A stretch of DNA of 64,000 nt from Pseudomonas typographi (lineage in GTDB: Bacteria > Pseudomonadota > Gammaproteobacteria > Pseudomonadales > Pseudomonadaceae). The stretch lies in contig NZ_JAAOCA010000024.1 in NCBI RefSeq assembly GCF_014694385.1, positions 46,820 through 110,819 on the forward strand, read 5' to 3'. The translations under genes and the position numbers were made by a program. Shown in pieces: positions 7,964 through 16,072 of the stretch. Each line of letters starts with the position of its first letter. The first letter of the stretch is position 1. Below the pieces are notes generated by a model. That model was not told the origin of the DNA and did not search any database. It worked only from the letters and a program-made list of their open reading frames with translations.

Positions 7964-8365
7964 TTACGAGATAGCAAGCGCTCCCGCTTTTGCGACTTGA
8001 GCATCCTCATGAGATTTCGCACCTGAAACCCCTACTGCCCCAACGACGTGCCCACTGACAACGACGGGAACCCCTCCCTCCAGGGCAGTGACTGACCGTG
8101 CCGTCGTGAATGCCGTTCTGCCCTCATTCACCATCTCTTCGTAGAGTCGAGATTCGCGCCGCCCCAGCGCTGCGGTGAGTGCCTTGCCGACAGCGATGTC
8201 TACGCTGATCGACGAGCTGCCGTCCAGGCGCAATAACGCAAGCAGATGCCCACCGTCATCACATATCGCTATCGTTACCGGAAAACTATTCTTTGTCGCC
8301 TCAGCAACTGAGGCACGCATGATAGCTTCTACATCCTTGAGTTCTAACGTTGGTTTTGATTTCAT
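7964..8365 (-). CDS. GlcG/HbpS-like protein (heme-degrading domain family)
   Basis: The 133-aa protein matches the GlcG/HbpS/PduO-C fold: a helix with LKDVEAIMRASVAEA, the strand VTIAICDDGGHLLALLRLDG, then the conserved IAVGKALTAAL and GGVPVV..GHVVGAVGVSGAKSHEDAQVAKAG. Family members occur in glycolate, propanediol and other carbon-utilisation clusters, and HbpS binds heme. The enzymatic role is generally undefined. GGAGC lies 6 bases ahead of the ATG. It sits between the hydrolase and lrgA on the same strand, probably in the same transcription unit. Confidence 0.8.
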   Translation of the reverse strand: MKSKPTLELKDVEAIMRASVAEATKNSFPVTIAICDDGGHLLALLRLDGSSSISVDIAVGKALTAALGRRESRLYEEMVNEGRTAFTTARSVTALEGGVPVVVSGHVVGAVGVSGAKSHEDAQVAKAGALAIS

Positions 8366-8493
8366 TTCAAGCTCCAGTCAGCGCTAAAACAACCACAACG
8401 AATGTAGTGCGCAGACACTCTATACGCGAGGTAACAATAGGTGAAAGTTCGATGTCAGGATTATAACTTTATGCGGGTCACCCATTGCGGGAG

Positions 8494-9348
8494 TTAGCGT
8501 TTGATCATGTCAATCACGGCGCGCGAAAGGTCCTCACCGGGTTTCCCCAGTCGATCAACCGCGTCAAAGTGGTGGCCGTCGCGTTGACGAACAACTTGAA
8601 CATCGAAGCCCTTGGCATTCAAAAGTGTCTGATATTCCGCTTGAAGCCGGTGAAACTCATCCGTCTCATCGCCGCCGACGCTGAGAATGAACGGGATCAG
8701 TTTGGAGGGCAGGTGCAGCGTTGGGCTGTACTCCCTGACCTCTTCCTGATCAAGTTGTACCACTTTATTCAGATAGCAGAGGCGGATAGGTTCAAGATCA
8801 TACAGGCCGCTGATTGCGCAGGCGCCCGCAACGATGTCTTGTGGCACACCGAATCCCGTCCAATCCCCGCCCGCCAGCATGGCCGTAAGGTGGCCGCCCG
8901 CGGAGCTACCGCTGAGGTAGATAGCATTCCCATCGATACCAAGTTCTTCCGAATTTTTATACAGATAGGCGATGGCGCTCATATTATCATGGATGATTTC
9001 GCCCATTCGCACCGATGGGGCAAGGCGATAGTTGACCACTGCGACACTGATACCTTCGGCGAGATACGCTTCAGCGACGGTGCTGAAATCTGACTTATCG
9101 AGGGACTGCCAGTAGCCGCCGTGAATAAAGACCAGCACTGCTCCGGAACCCGATTTCGCGGGAAAAAAATCCAATGACTGTTTATCTTCAGTTCCATAGG
9201 CGAGACTTTCTCGAACATCATTGTATTTTCGGAATTCAGCGCTCGTTCTAGACCACCGAGCGAAGATATCCAGATGATCGGGGATACCGGCACGCACGTT
9301 GTATTGATGATCGAGTGCTTCCTGATTGTACGAACGATAAACTGGCAT
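8494..9348 (-). CDS. Alpha/beta hydrolase, kynurenine-formamidase/carboxylesterase-like
   Basis: The 284-aa protein has the oxyanion-hole motif HGGYW, typical of arylformamidases and related esterases. It also has the nucleophile elbow GSSAGG, a VNYRLAPSVRM strand-loop and a C-terminal GHHFDAVD containing the likely catalytic His. N-formylkynurenine formamidase is the best-known relative, but no kynurenine-pathway genes are present. The substrate is probably a formamide, carbamate or ester specific to this cluster. AAGG lies 7 bases before the ATG. It is the first gene of the minus-strand block, with about 0.8 kb of non-coding DNA upstream. Confidence 0.8.
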   Translation of the reverse strand: MPVYRSYNQEALDHQYNVRAGIPDHLDIFARWSRTSAEFRKYNDVRESLAYGTEDKQSLDFFPAKSGSGAVLVFIHGGYWQSLDKSDFSTVAEAYLAEGISVAVVNYRLAPSVRMGEIIHDNMSAIAYLYKNSEELGIDGNAIYLSGSSAGGHLTAMLAGGDWTGFGVPQDIVAGACAISGLYDLEPIRLCYLNKVVQLDQEEVREYSPTLHLPSKLIPFILSVGGDETDEFHRLQAEYQTLLNAKGFDVQVVRQRDGHHFDAVDRLGKPGEDLSRAVIDMIKR

Positions 9349-10166
9349 GCGATGACCTTACGAGGGGCGATGAATGAATCGAGAACGCCGAGACGGCGGT
9401 CTTGGTTCACTTAAGTTATCTGCCTTCCAAATCGCTCGCGCTCGCGCAGATGACACAGATTGTCTACCTCACGCCATCTCAGGCTCGAAGCTGGCAGATT
9501 ACGGCCTGCCTCCATTCATGCCGTGCAGCTTCGCGGGTTGATCGACAACGCTGGATGGCCGCGCGCTGATCATGCTCGATCTGCCCGGCTGTGCAATTAC
9601 CCAGCGATGTGCCGCCACCGAGGTACCGTGGGTCTTTGCTTTAACTCAAAAGTCCCTCCAGACTCTCCCACTGATTACCCCTCTCATTAATGCCCCCGGA
9701 TACACGCTGCTTTTGAGTACAATGGTAATCTCCGGCACGTCGAAGGCGTTATCTACTGGAAGCCTGCGAGCAGCCAGAGCAACGGCATGGTCAGGGTGAT
9801 AGGCCGCATAGAGCCCCAACGCGCCCATGCGCCTTCGCCCGCAAGGTGACTTCGGCTGGTTCAGTTACACCATTTCCAGGGACACGATCCACGCCTGCCT
9901 GCCGCCTGCGAAACGGCTGTGGTGTATTAGAAGTGGGCCGCTCTATTTTTTGCCGGTGGCTTTCCCAGATGGCCGCCGCACCGCGCATGTAAACACGCCA
10001 CCACGATCAAAAAGAAACGCATTTAATTAGCAAGCTTGCTAATTAAATGCGTACTAACATCATCTTCAGTGATATTCATCTTCAGACCATTCGATTCGTC
10101 GATAAACCCGCCTACCACCCAGAATCCGCCCATTCTCATTAACCGAAGATTAAGGCGGGTTTTACC
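9349..10166. other. Gene-poor spacer between the accessory cluster and the efflux operon
   Basis: I find no convincing gene here. A 60-codon minus-strand frame (9646-9828, containing PDHAVALAARRLPVDNAFDVPEITIVL) looks protein-like but matches no family I recognise. It may be a remnant. The right end holds a 36-bp palindrome (10017-10052) and the direct repeat CATCTTCAG (10061-10069 and 10077-10085), both close to the start of mexE. No regulator gene is present, although pumps of this kind usually have one beside them. Confidence 0.55.
10017..10052. promoter_or_regulatory. 36-bp perfect palindrome, likely operator of the RND operon
   Basis: The left arm ACGCATTTAATTAGCAAG is followed directly by its exact reverse complement, with the centre at the AAGCTT at 10034/10035. 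It is AT-rich, has no spacer and no T-run, and lies about 115 bp before the mexE start. The inner TTAGCAAGCTTGCTAA resembles operators bound by MarR- or TetR-family dimers. A terminator role is unlikely because the arms are AT-rich and no RNA loop would form. The cognate regulator is not in the window. Confidence 0.6.
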
Positions 10167-11399
10167 ATGGACGAGGGACTCAAACCTCTGCGCGTGCCGT
10201 TAGCGGCGCTGGCTGTCGTCGTGCTGGCGGCTTGCGGTAAGGCGCCGGAGCCGGCTGCATCGGCGCCAGCGGCTACGCCCGTGAGCGTGGCCAAGGTGCT
10301 CGAGCAGCCCGTGAACGAATGGGATGAGTTCACCGGCCGCCTGGAGGCGCCGGAAACCGTACAAGTTCGCCCGCGGGTGTCGGGCCAGATCGACCGCGTA
10401 GCATTCAGTGAGGGCGCGCTGGTGCACAAGGGCGACCTGTTGTTCCAGATCGACCCCCGCCCGTTCCAGGCCGAAGTCGATCGCCTGCAAGCGCAGCTGC
10501 TGCAAGCCAAGGCCAATGCCAGCAATGCGCAGAATGAAGCCCAGCGCGGTGAGCGGCTGCGCGCCAGCAATGCCATCTCCGCCGAATTGGTCGACTCGCG
10601 CAACACCGCCGAACAAGCGGCACGTGCCGAGGTGCAAGCGACCCAGGCGCAACTGGACCTGGCCCGGCTGAACCTCAGCTTCACCCGGGTCAACGCACCG
10701 ATTACCGGCCGCGTGGGCCGGGCTGAAATCACTGCTGGCAACCTGGTGACCGCTGACACCAGCAACCTCACCAGCGTGGTATCTACCGACAAGGTGTACG
10801 CCTACTTCGACGCCGACGAGCGCGCCTTTCTCAAGTACAACCAACTGGCCCGCGATGGCCAGCGTGGCCAAGCCACCCCGGTGTACATGGGCCTCTCCAA
10901 CGAAGACGGTAATCCGCACCTGGGCCAGATGAACTTCGTTGACAACCAGGTGAACCCGCAAACCGGTACGATCCGTGGCCGCGCCGTGTTCGACAACAGC
11001 CTAGGCGAGTACACCCCTGGCCTGTATGCCCGGCTCAGGCTGGTGGGCAGCGGCACTTATGAGGCCGTGCTGATCAAGGACGACGCCGTAGGTACCGACC
11101 TGGGCAAAAAGTTTGTGTTGGTGATGGGCAAGGACAACACCTTGGCTTATCGCGCCGTGGAATTGGGCCCCAAGCTCGAGGGACTGCGCATCGTGCGCAA
11201 GGGCCTGAGCAAGGATGAGCGGATTGTCGTCAACGGCCTGCAGCGCGTGCGCCCAGGGGCTCAGGTGGCGCCAGAGGATGTGCCCATGGCCAGCGAGCAA
11301 ACCCTGGCGGCTTTGGCCCGGCAACGCGCATTGCTTGAAGCGGCCAACCGCCAGCCCAGTAATACGCCGACACTGGCCAACGCTTCCCCCCGCGGCTAA
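10167..11399 (+). CDS. mexE: RND efflux periplasmic adaptor (MexE-like)
   Basis: The 410-aa membrane-fusion protein has a lipoprotein signal peptide ending in the lipobox LAAC (Cys about 25). A biotinyl-lipoyl-like half follows (GRLEAPETVQVRPRVSGQIDRV, FSEGALVHKGDLLFQIDPRPF). Then come a coiled-coil hairpin rich in Ala/Gln/Glu (residues about 100-165), the second lipoyl half with LSFTRVNAPITGRVGRAEI, and beta-barrel and membrane-proximal domains. The sequence tracks MexE-type adaptors closely. It is the first gene of a three-gene operon, with mexF 24 bp downstream. An imperfect AAGGCGGG lies upstream of the ATG. The pump would export hydrophobic antimicrobials such as chloramphenicol or quinolones. 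The substrate is inferred from family. Confidence 0.9.
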   Translation: MDEGLKPLRVPLAALAVVVLAACGKAPEPAASAPAATPVSVAKVLEQPVNEWDEFTGRLEAPETVQVRPRVSGQIDRVAFSEGALVHKGDLLFQIDPRPFQAEVDRLQAQLLQAKANASNAQNEAQRGERLRASNAISAELVDSRNTAEQAARAEVQATQAQLDLARLNLSFTRVNAPITGRVGRAEITAGNLVTADTSNLTSVVSTDKVYAYFDADERAFLKYNQLARDGQRGQATPVYMGLSNEDGNPHLGQMNFVDNQVNPQTGTIRGRAVFDNSLGEYTPGLYARLRLVGSGTYEAVLIKDDAVGTDLGKKFVLVMGKDNTLAYRAVELGPKLEGLRIVRKGLSKDERIVVNGLQRVRPGAQVAPEDVPMASEQTLAALARQRALLEAANRQPSNTPTLANASPRG

Positions 11400-11423
11400 G
11401 CCAACGGCTATAGGAACACGACC

Positions 11424-14400
11424 ATGAGTTTCTCCCAGTTTTTCATCCGCCGGCCGATCTTTGCTGCCGTGCTGTCGTTGTTGATCCTGATCGGCGGCGC
11501 GATCTCACTGTTCCAGTTACCGATCAGCGAATACCCCGAAGTGGTGCCACCCACCGTCGTGGTACGCGCCAACTTCCCCGGTGCCAACCCCAAGGTGATC
11601 GGTGAAACCGTTGCCGCGCCATTGGAACAGGCCATCACCGGGGTCGAGCACATGCTGTACTTGTCGTCCCAGGCCACGGCCGATGGCAAGCTTACGCTGA
11701 CCATCACCTTTGCCTTGGGCACCGACCTGGATAACGCGCAGGTTCAGGTACAGAACCGCGTCACCCGCACCGAGCCGAAACTGCCCGAGGAGGTCACCCA
11801 CCTGGGGATCACCGTCGACAAGGCCTCGCCCGACTTGACCATGGTGGTGCACCTGACCTCGCCAGACCAACGCTACGACATGCTCTACCTGTCGAACTAC
11901 GCGGTGCTCAACGTCAAGGATGAACTGGCGCGCCTGGACGGTGTGGGCGACGTGCAGTTGTTCGGCATGGGCGATTATTCCCTACGGGTATGGCTTGACC
12001 CGAACAAGACGGCGTCACGCAACCTCACCGCCACCGACGTGGTCAACGCGATTCGCGAGCAGAACCGCCAAGTCGCCGCCGGCCAGCTCGGCGCCCCACC
12101 CGCACCCAATGCCACCAGTTTCCAGATGGCAATCAACACCCAGGGGCGGCTGGTCAGCGAGGATGAATTCGAAAACATCATCATCCGCGCCGGTGACGAC
12201 GGCCAGATTACCCGCTTGAAGGACATCGCCCGTGTGGAATTGGGTTCGAGCCAGTATGCGCTGCGCTCGTTGCTCAACAACCAGCCAGCGGTGGCGCTGC
12301 CGATCTTCCAGCGGCCGGGCTCCAACGCCATCGACATCTCCAACCAGGTACGGGCCAAGATGGCCGAGCTGAAAAAAGCCTTCCCCGAGGGTATGGACTA
12401 CAGCATCGTGTACGACCCGACCATCTTCGTGCGAGGCTCGATCGAAGCGGTGGTGCACACCCTGTTCGAAGCCTTGGTGCTGGTGGTGCTGGTGGTGGTG
12501 CTGTTCCTGCAAACCTGGCGCGCTTCGATCATTCCGCTGGCTGCGGTGCCAGTGTCGTTGATCGGCACCTTCGCCGTGATGCATCTGTTCGGCTTCTCAC
12601 TCAACGCGCTGTCGCTGTTCGGCTTGGTGTTGGCGATTGGCATCGTGGTAGACGACGCCATCGTGGTGGTAGAGAACGTAGAGCGTAACATCGAACTGGG
12701 GCTGGACCCGGTGCCTGCCACGCAACGGGCGATGAAGGAAGTGACGGGGCCGATCATTGCCACCGCCTTGGTGCTGTGCGCGGTGTTCGTACCGGCCGCG
12801 TTCATCTCCGGGCTCACCGGGCAGTTCTACAAGCAGTTCGCGTTGACCATCGCAATTTCCACGGTGATCTCGGCGTTCAACTCATTGACCCTCTCCCCGG
12901 CCCTGGCGGCGGTGTTGCTCAAGGGCCACAACGCCCCGAAGGATGGCTTTTCTCGGTTGCTGGAGCGCACCTTCGGTGGTTGGTTGTTCAGGCCCTTCAA
13001 CCGCTTGTTCGAACGTGCCAGCCACGGCTATGTGGGCACCGTGCGCAAAATGCTGCGCGGCAGCGGCATCGCCTTGGTGGTGTATGCCGGGCTGATCGGG
13101 CTCTCGTACTTCGGTTTTGCCCACACCCCCACTGGCTTTGTGCCCACCCAGGATAAACAGTACCTGGTGGCCTTCGCCCAGTTGCCCGATGCAGCGAGCC
13201 TCGACCGCACCGAAAGCGTGATCAAACGCATGTCGGATATCGCCCTGAAGCAACCGGGGGTGGAAGATGCCGTGGCGTTTCCGGGGCTTTCGATCAACGG
13301 CTTCACCAACAGCCCGAACAACGGCGTGGTGTTCGTGACGCTCAAGCCTTTCGAAGAGCGCAAAGACCCGAGCGAGTCGGCCGGCGCCATCGCCGGCGCC
13401 CTGAACGGTAAATTCGCCAGCATCCAAGACGCCTACATGGCGATTTTCCCACCACCGCCGGTGATGGGCCTGGGCACCATTGGCGGTTTCCGCCTGCAAA
13501 TCGAAGACCGCGGCAACCTGGGTTATGACGCGCTGTACAAGGAAACCCAGAACATCATCAACAAAAGCCACAGCGTACCGGAGCTGGCAGGGCTGTTCAC
13601 CAGCTACACGGTCAATGTGCCGCAGGTGGACGCCAATATCGACCGCGACAAGGCCAAGACGTTGGGCGTGCCCATCAGCGATATTTTCGACACATTGCAG
13701 GTGTACCTGGGTTCGCTATACGCCAATGACTTCAACCGCTTCGGCCGCACCTACCAGGTGAACGTCCAGGCCGACCAAGGATTTCGCCTGGAGCCCGATC
13801 AGATCGGCCAATTGAAAGTGCGCAACAACCGTGGCGAGATGATCCCGCTGGCGACGCTGCTCAAGGTCGAGCCCACGGCGGGCCCCGACCGGGTGATGCA
13901 CTACAACGGCTTCGTCACCGCCGAGATCAACGGCGCGGCGGCCCCAGGTTACAGCTCGGGCCAAGCACAAGCGGCGGTGGAAAAGTTGCTCAAGCAGGAA
14001 CTGCCCAACGGCATGACCTACGAATGGACGGAGCTGACCTACCAGCAGATTCTCTCGGGCAATACTGCGCTGCTCGTGTTCCCGCTGTGCGTATTGCTCG
14101 CCTTCCTGGTGTTGGCCGCCCAATACGAAAGCTGGAGCCTGCCGTTGGCGGTGATCCTGATCGTACCGATGACCCTGCTGTCGGCGATTACGGGGGTGAT
14201 CCTGGCCGGTAGCGACAACAATATCTTCACCCAGATCGGCTTGATCGTACTGGTGGGCTTGGCGTGCAAGAACGCGATTTTGATCGTCGAGTTCGCCAAA
14301 GACAAGCAACAGGAAGGCATGAGCGTGACCGATGCGGTGCTGGAGGCTTGCCGCCTTCGCCTGCGGCCGATTCTGATGACCAGCTTCGCTTTCATCATGG

Positions 14401-14600
14401 GTGTGGTACCGCTGGTGCTGTCCTCCGGCGCCGGGGCCGAGATGCGCCATGCCATGGGCGTGGCCGTATTCTCCGGGATGTTAGGCGTGACCTTTTTCGG
14501 GCTGCTGTTGACCCCGGTGTTCTTCTACCTGATCCGCCGCTTCGTCGAGCGCCGGCAAGCGCGCAAGGCCGCCCCCGCGTTGAACGAGGTGCAAGCATGA
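11424..14600 (+). CDS. mexF: RND efflux inner-membrane transporter (MexF-like)
   Basis: The 1058-aa protein has the 12-TM RND architecture of the HAE1 family. It starts with the N-terminal helix FFIRRPIFAAVLSLLILIGG, followed by two large periplasmic loops. The proton-relay pair DD appears in GIVVDDAIVVVEN of TM4 and the matching Lys in GLACKNAILIVEFAKD of TM10. Length is standard. AGGA lies upstream of the ATG, and the stop overlaps the outer-membrane gene by ATGA. It forms the tripartite pump with the adaptor and the OprN-like channel. Confidence 0.93.
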   Translation: MSFSQFFIRRPIFAAVLSLLILIGGAISLFQLPISEYPEVVPPTVVVRANFPGANPKVIGETVAAPLEQAITGVEHMLYLSSQATADGKLTLTITFALGTDLDNAQVQVQNRVTRTEPKLPEEVTHLGITVDKASPDLTMVVHLTSPDQRYDMLYLSNYAVLNVKDELARLDGVGDVQLFGMGDYSLRVWLDPNKTASRNLTATDVVNAIREQNRQVAAGQLGAPPAPNATSFQMAINTQGRLVSEDEFENIIIRAGDDGQITRLKDIARVELGSSQYALRSLLNNQPAVALPIFQRPGSNAIDISNQVRAKMAELKKAFPEGMDYSIVYDPTIFVRGSIEAVVHTLFEALVLVVLVVVLFLQTWRASIIPLAAVPVSLIGTFAVMHLFGFSLNALSLFGLVLAIGIVVDDAIVVVENVERNIELGLDPVPATQRAMKEVTGPIIATALVLCAVFVPAAFISGLTGQFYKQFALTIAISTVISAFNSLTLSPALAAVLLKGHNAPKDGFSRLLERTFGGWLFRPFNRLFERASHGYVGTVRKMLRGSGIALVVYAGLIGLSYFGFAHTPTGFVPTQDKQYLVAFAQLPDAASLDRTESVIKRMSDIALKQPGVEDAVAFPGLSINGFTNSPNNGVVFVTLKPFEERKDPSESAGAIAGALNGKFASIQDAYMAIFPPPPVMGLGTIGGFRLQIEDRGNLGYDALYKETQNIINKSHSVPELAGLFTSYTVNVPQVDANIDRDKAKTLGVPISDIFDTLQVYLGSLYANDFNRFGRTYQVNVQADQGFRLEPDQIGQLKVRNNRGEMIPLATLLKVEPTAGPDRVMHYNGFVTAEINGAAAPGYSSGQAQAAVEKLLKQELPNGMTYEWTELTYQQILSGNTALLVFPLCVLLAFLVLAAQYESWSLPLAVILIVPMTLLSAITGVILAGSDNNIFTQIGLIVLVGLACKNAILIVEFAKDKQQEGMSVTDAVLEACRLRLRPILMTSFAFIMGVVPLVLSSGAGAEMRHAMGVAVFSGMLGVTFFGLLLTPVFFYLIRRFVERRQARKAAPALNEVQA

Positions 14601-16027
14601 ACCTGATCAAACCCTTTGCACCCAGCCTGTTGGCGCTGGCATTGGCGGCCTGTGCAGTAGGCCCGGACTACCTAGCGCCGCAAACGGCACCGGCCCAGGC
14701 GGACGCGGCGCAGCCCATGGGCAACGCCCAATACGACCGTTCGCGCTTCGAAAGCCAATGGTGGCAACAGTTCGATGATCCGACGTTGAACCGGTTGGTA
14801 AGCCAGGCCCTGCAGGGTAACCGCGACCTGCGCGTGGCCTTCGCGCGCTATAAGGCGGCGCGGGCGATTCGCGACGACGTGGCCAACGATGAGTTACCCG
14901 TGGTCACCGGGCGCACCAGCAGTAACCTGGGCCGCGCCCAAGACCCTGGCTATACCGACCACCGCGCCAATATCGAGCGCTATGACGCCGGCCTGGACAT
15001 GGCCTGGGAAGTCGACCTGTTCGGCCGTATTCAGCGCGAGCTGGAGGCCTCCGATGCCCAAGAAGCGGCCGCCATGGCCGACCTGCAGCAGCTAAAGGTG
15101 AGCATGATCGCCGAGTTGGTCGATGCCTATGGCCAACTGCGCGGCGCGCAACTGCGCGAAAAAATCGCCCTGGCCAACCTCGACAATCAAAAAGCCTCGC
15201 TGAAAATCACCGAGACACTGCGTGATGCCGGGGTCGGCAACGACCTCGACGTGGTCCGCGCCGATGCCCGGTTGGCCGGCGTGGAAGCCACCGTGCCGCA
15301 ACTGCAAGCCGAGCAGGTGCGCGCGCGCAACCGTATCGCCACCTTGCTTGGCCAACGCCCGGAGCAACTGACACTGGACCTCTCGCCCAAGGCCCTTCCC
15401 GCCATCGCCAAGGCCCTGCCCATCGGCGACCCGGGCGAGCTGCTGCGGCGGCGCCCAGATGTCCGCGCCGCCGAGCGCCGCCTGGCAGCCGCCACCGCGA
15501 GCATCGGCGTACAAACCGCAGACTTGTTCCCGCGCGTGAGCCTAGCAGGCTTTTTAGGCTTCACCTCGGGCCGCGGCTCGCAACTGGGCGCCAGTGCTGC
15601 GCAGGCCTGGACACTGACCCCCACCATCACCTGGGCGGCCTTCGACTTGGGCAGCGTGCGTGCACGCATACGAGGCGCCAAGGCCGATGCCGAGGGGGCG
15701 CTGGCCAGCTATGAACAGCAGGTGCTGGTGGTGTTGGAGGAGTCCGAGGACGCTTTCAGCGATTACGGCAAACGCCAACAACGGCTGCTCTCGTTGATCC
15801 GCCAAAGCGAGGCGAGCCGCAAGGCCGCTGGTTTGGCCGAGGTGCGCTACCAGGAAGGCAGCGTGGATTACCTGGTGCTGCTCGATGCCCAACGTGAACG
15901 GCTGGCCGCCGAAGATGCGCAAGCCCTGGGGGAAGAAGACCTGTACCACGGCATCGTCGCGATCTACAAAGCCTTGGGCGGTGGGTGGCAAGTGCCGGAG
16001 GCCAATGCGGCAGTGGCGGCCAGGTAA
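14597..16027 (+). CDS. oprN: Outer-membrane efflux channel lipoprotein (OprN-like, OprM family)
   Basis: The 476-aa protein begins with a lipoprotein signal (lipobox ALAAC, Cys about 18, then AVGPDY as in OprM/NodT proteins). It contains the duplicated outer-membrane-factor repeats: the helical GLDMAWEVDLFGRIQRELEAS segment and the RRRPDVRAAERRLAAATASIGV block. The start is the ATG overlapping the mexF stop (ATGA); a longer upstream frame within mexF is not used. It completes the export duct. Transcription runs toward cysG and converges with it 45 bp later. Confidence 0.9.
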   Translation: MNLIKPFAPSLLALALAACAVGPDYLAPQTAPAQADAAQPMGNAQYDRSRFESQWWQQFDDPTLNRLVSQALQGNRDLRVAFARYKAARAIRDDVANDELPVVTGRTSSNLGRAQDPGYTDHRANIERYDAGLDMAWEVDLFGRIQRELEASDAQEAAAMADLQQLKVSMIAELVDAYGQLRGAQLREKIALANLDNQKASLKITETLRDAGVGNDLDVVRADARLAGVEATVPQLQAEQVRARNRIATLLGQRPEQLTLDLSPKALPAIAKALPIGDPGELLRRRPDVRAAERRLAAATASIGVQTADLFPRVSLAGFLGFTSGRGSQLGASAAQAWTLTPTITWAAFDLGSVRARIRGAKADAEGALASYEQQVLVVLEESEDAFSDYGKRQQRLLSLIRQSEASRKAAGLAEVRYQEGSVDYLVLLDAQRERLAAEDAQALGEEDLYHGIVAIYKALGGGWQVPEANAAVAAR

Positions 16028-16072
16028 AATGCCGGCGCGGCCCGGCAGCAAGCTGGGCATGCGCTGGCGGCC

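Noticed and set aside
9646..9828. 60-codon minus-strand ORF in the spacer before the efflux operon
   Set aside because: Sequence is protein-like, but there is no recognised family, and it is short. Kept only as part of the spacer description.
14264..14596. Upstream extension of the outer-membrane channel gene into mexF
   Set aside because: The lipoprotein signal begins at 14597, and the extension is out-of-frame mexF sequence.
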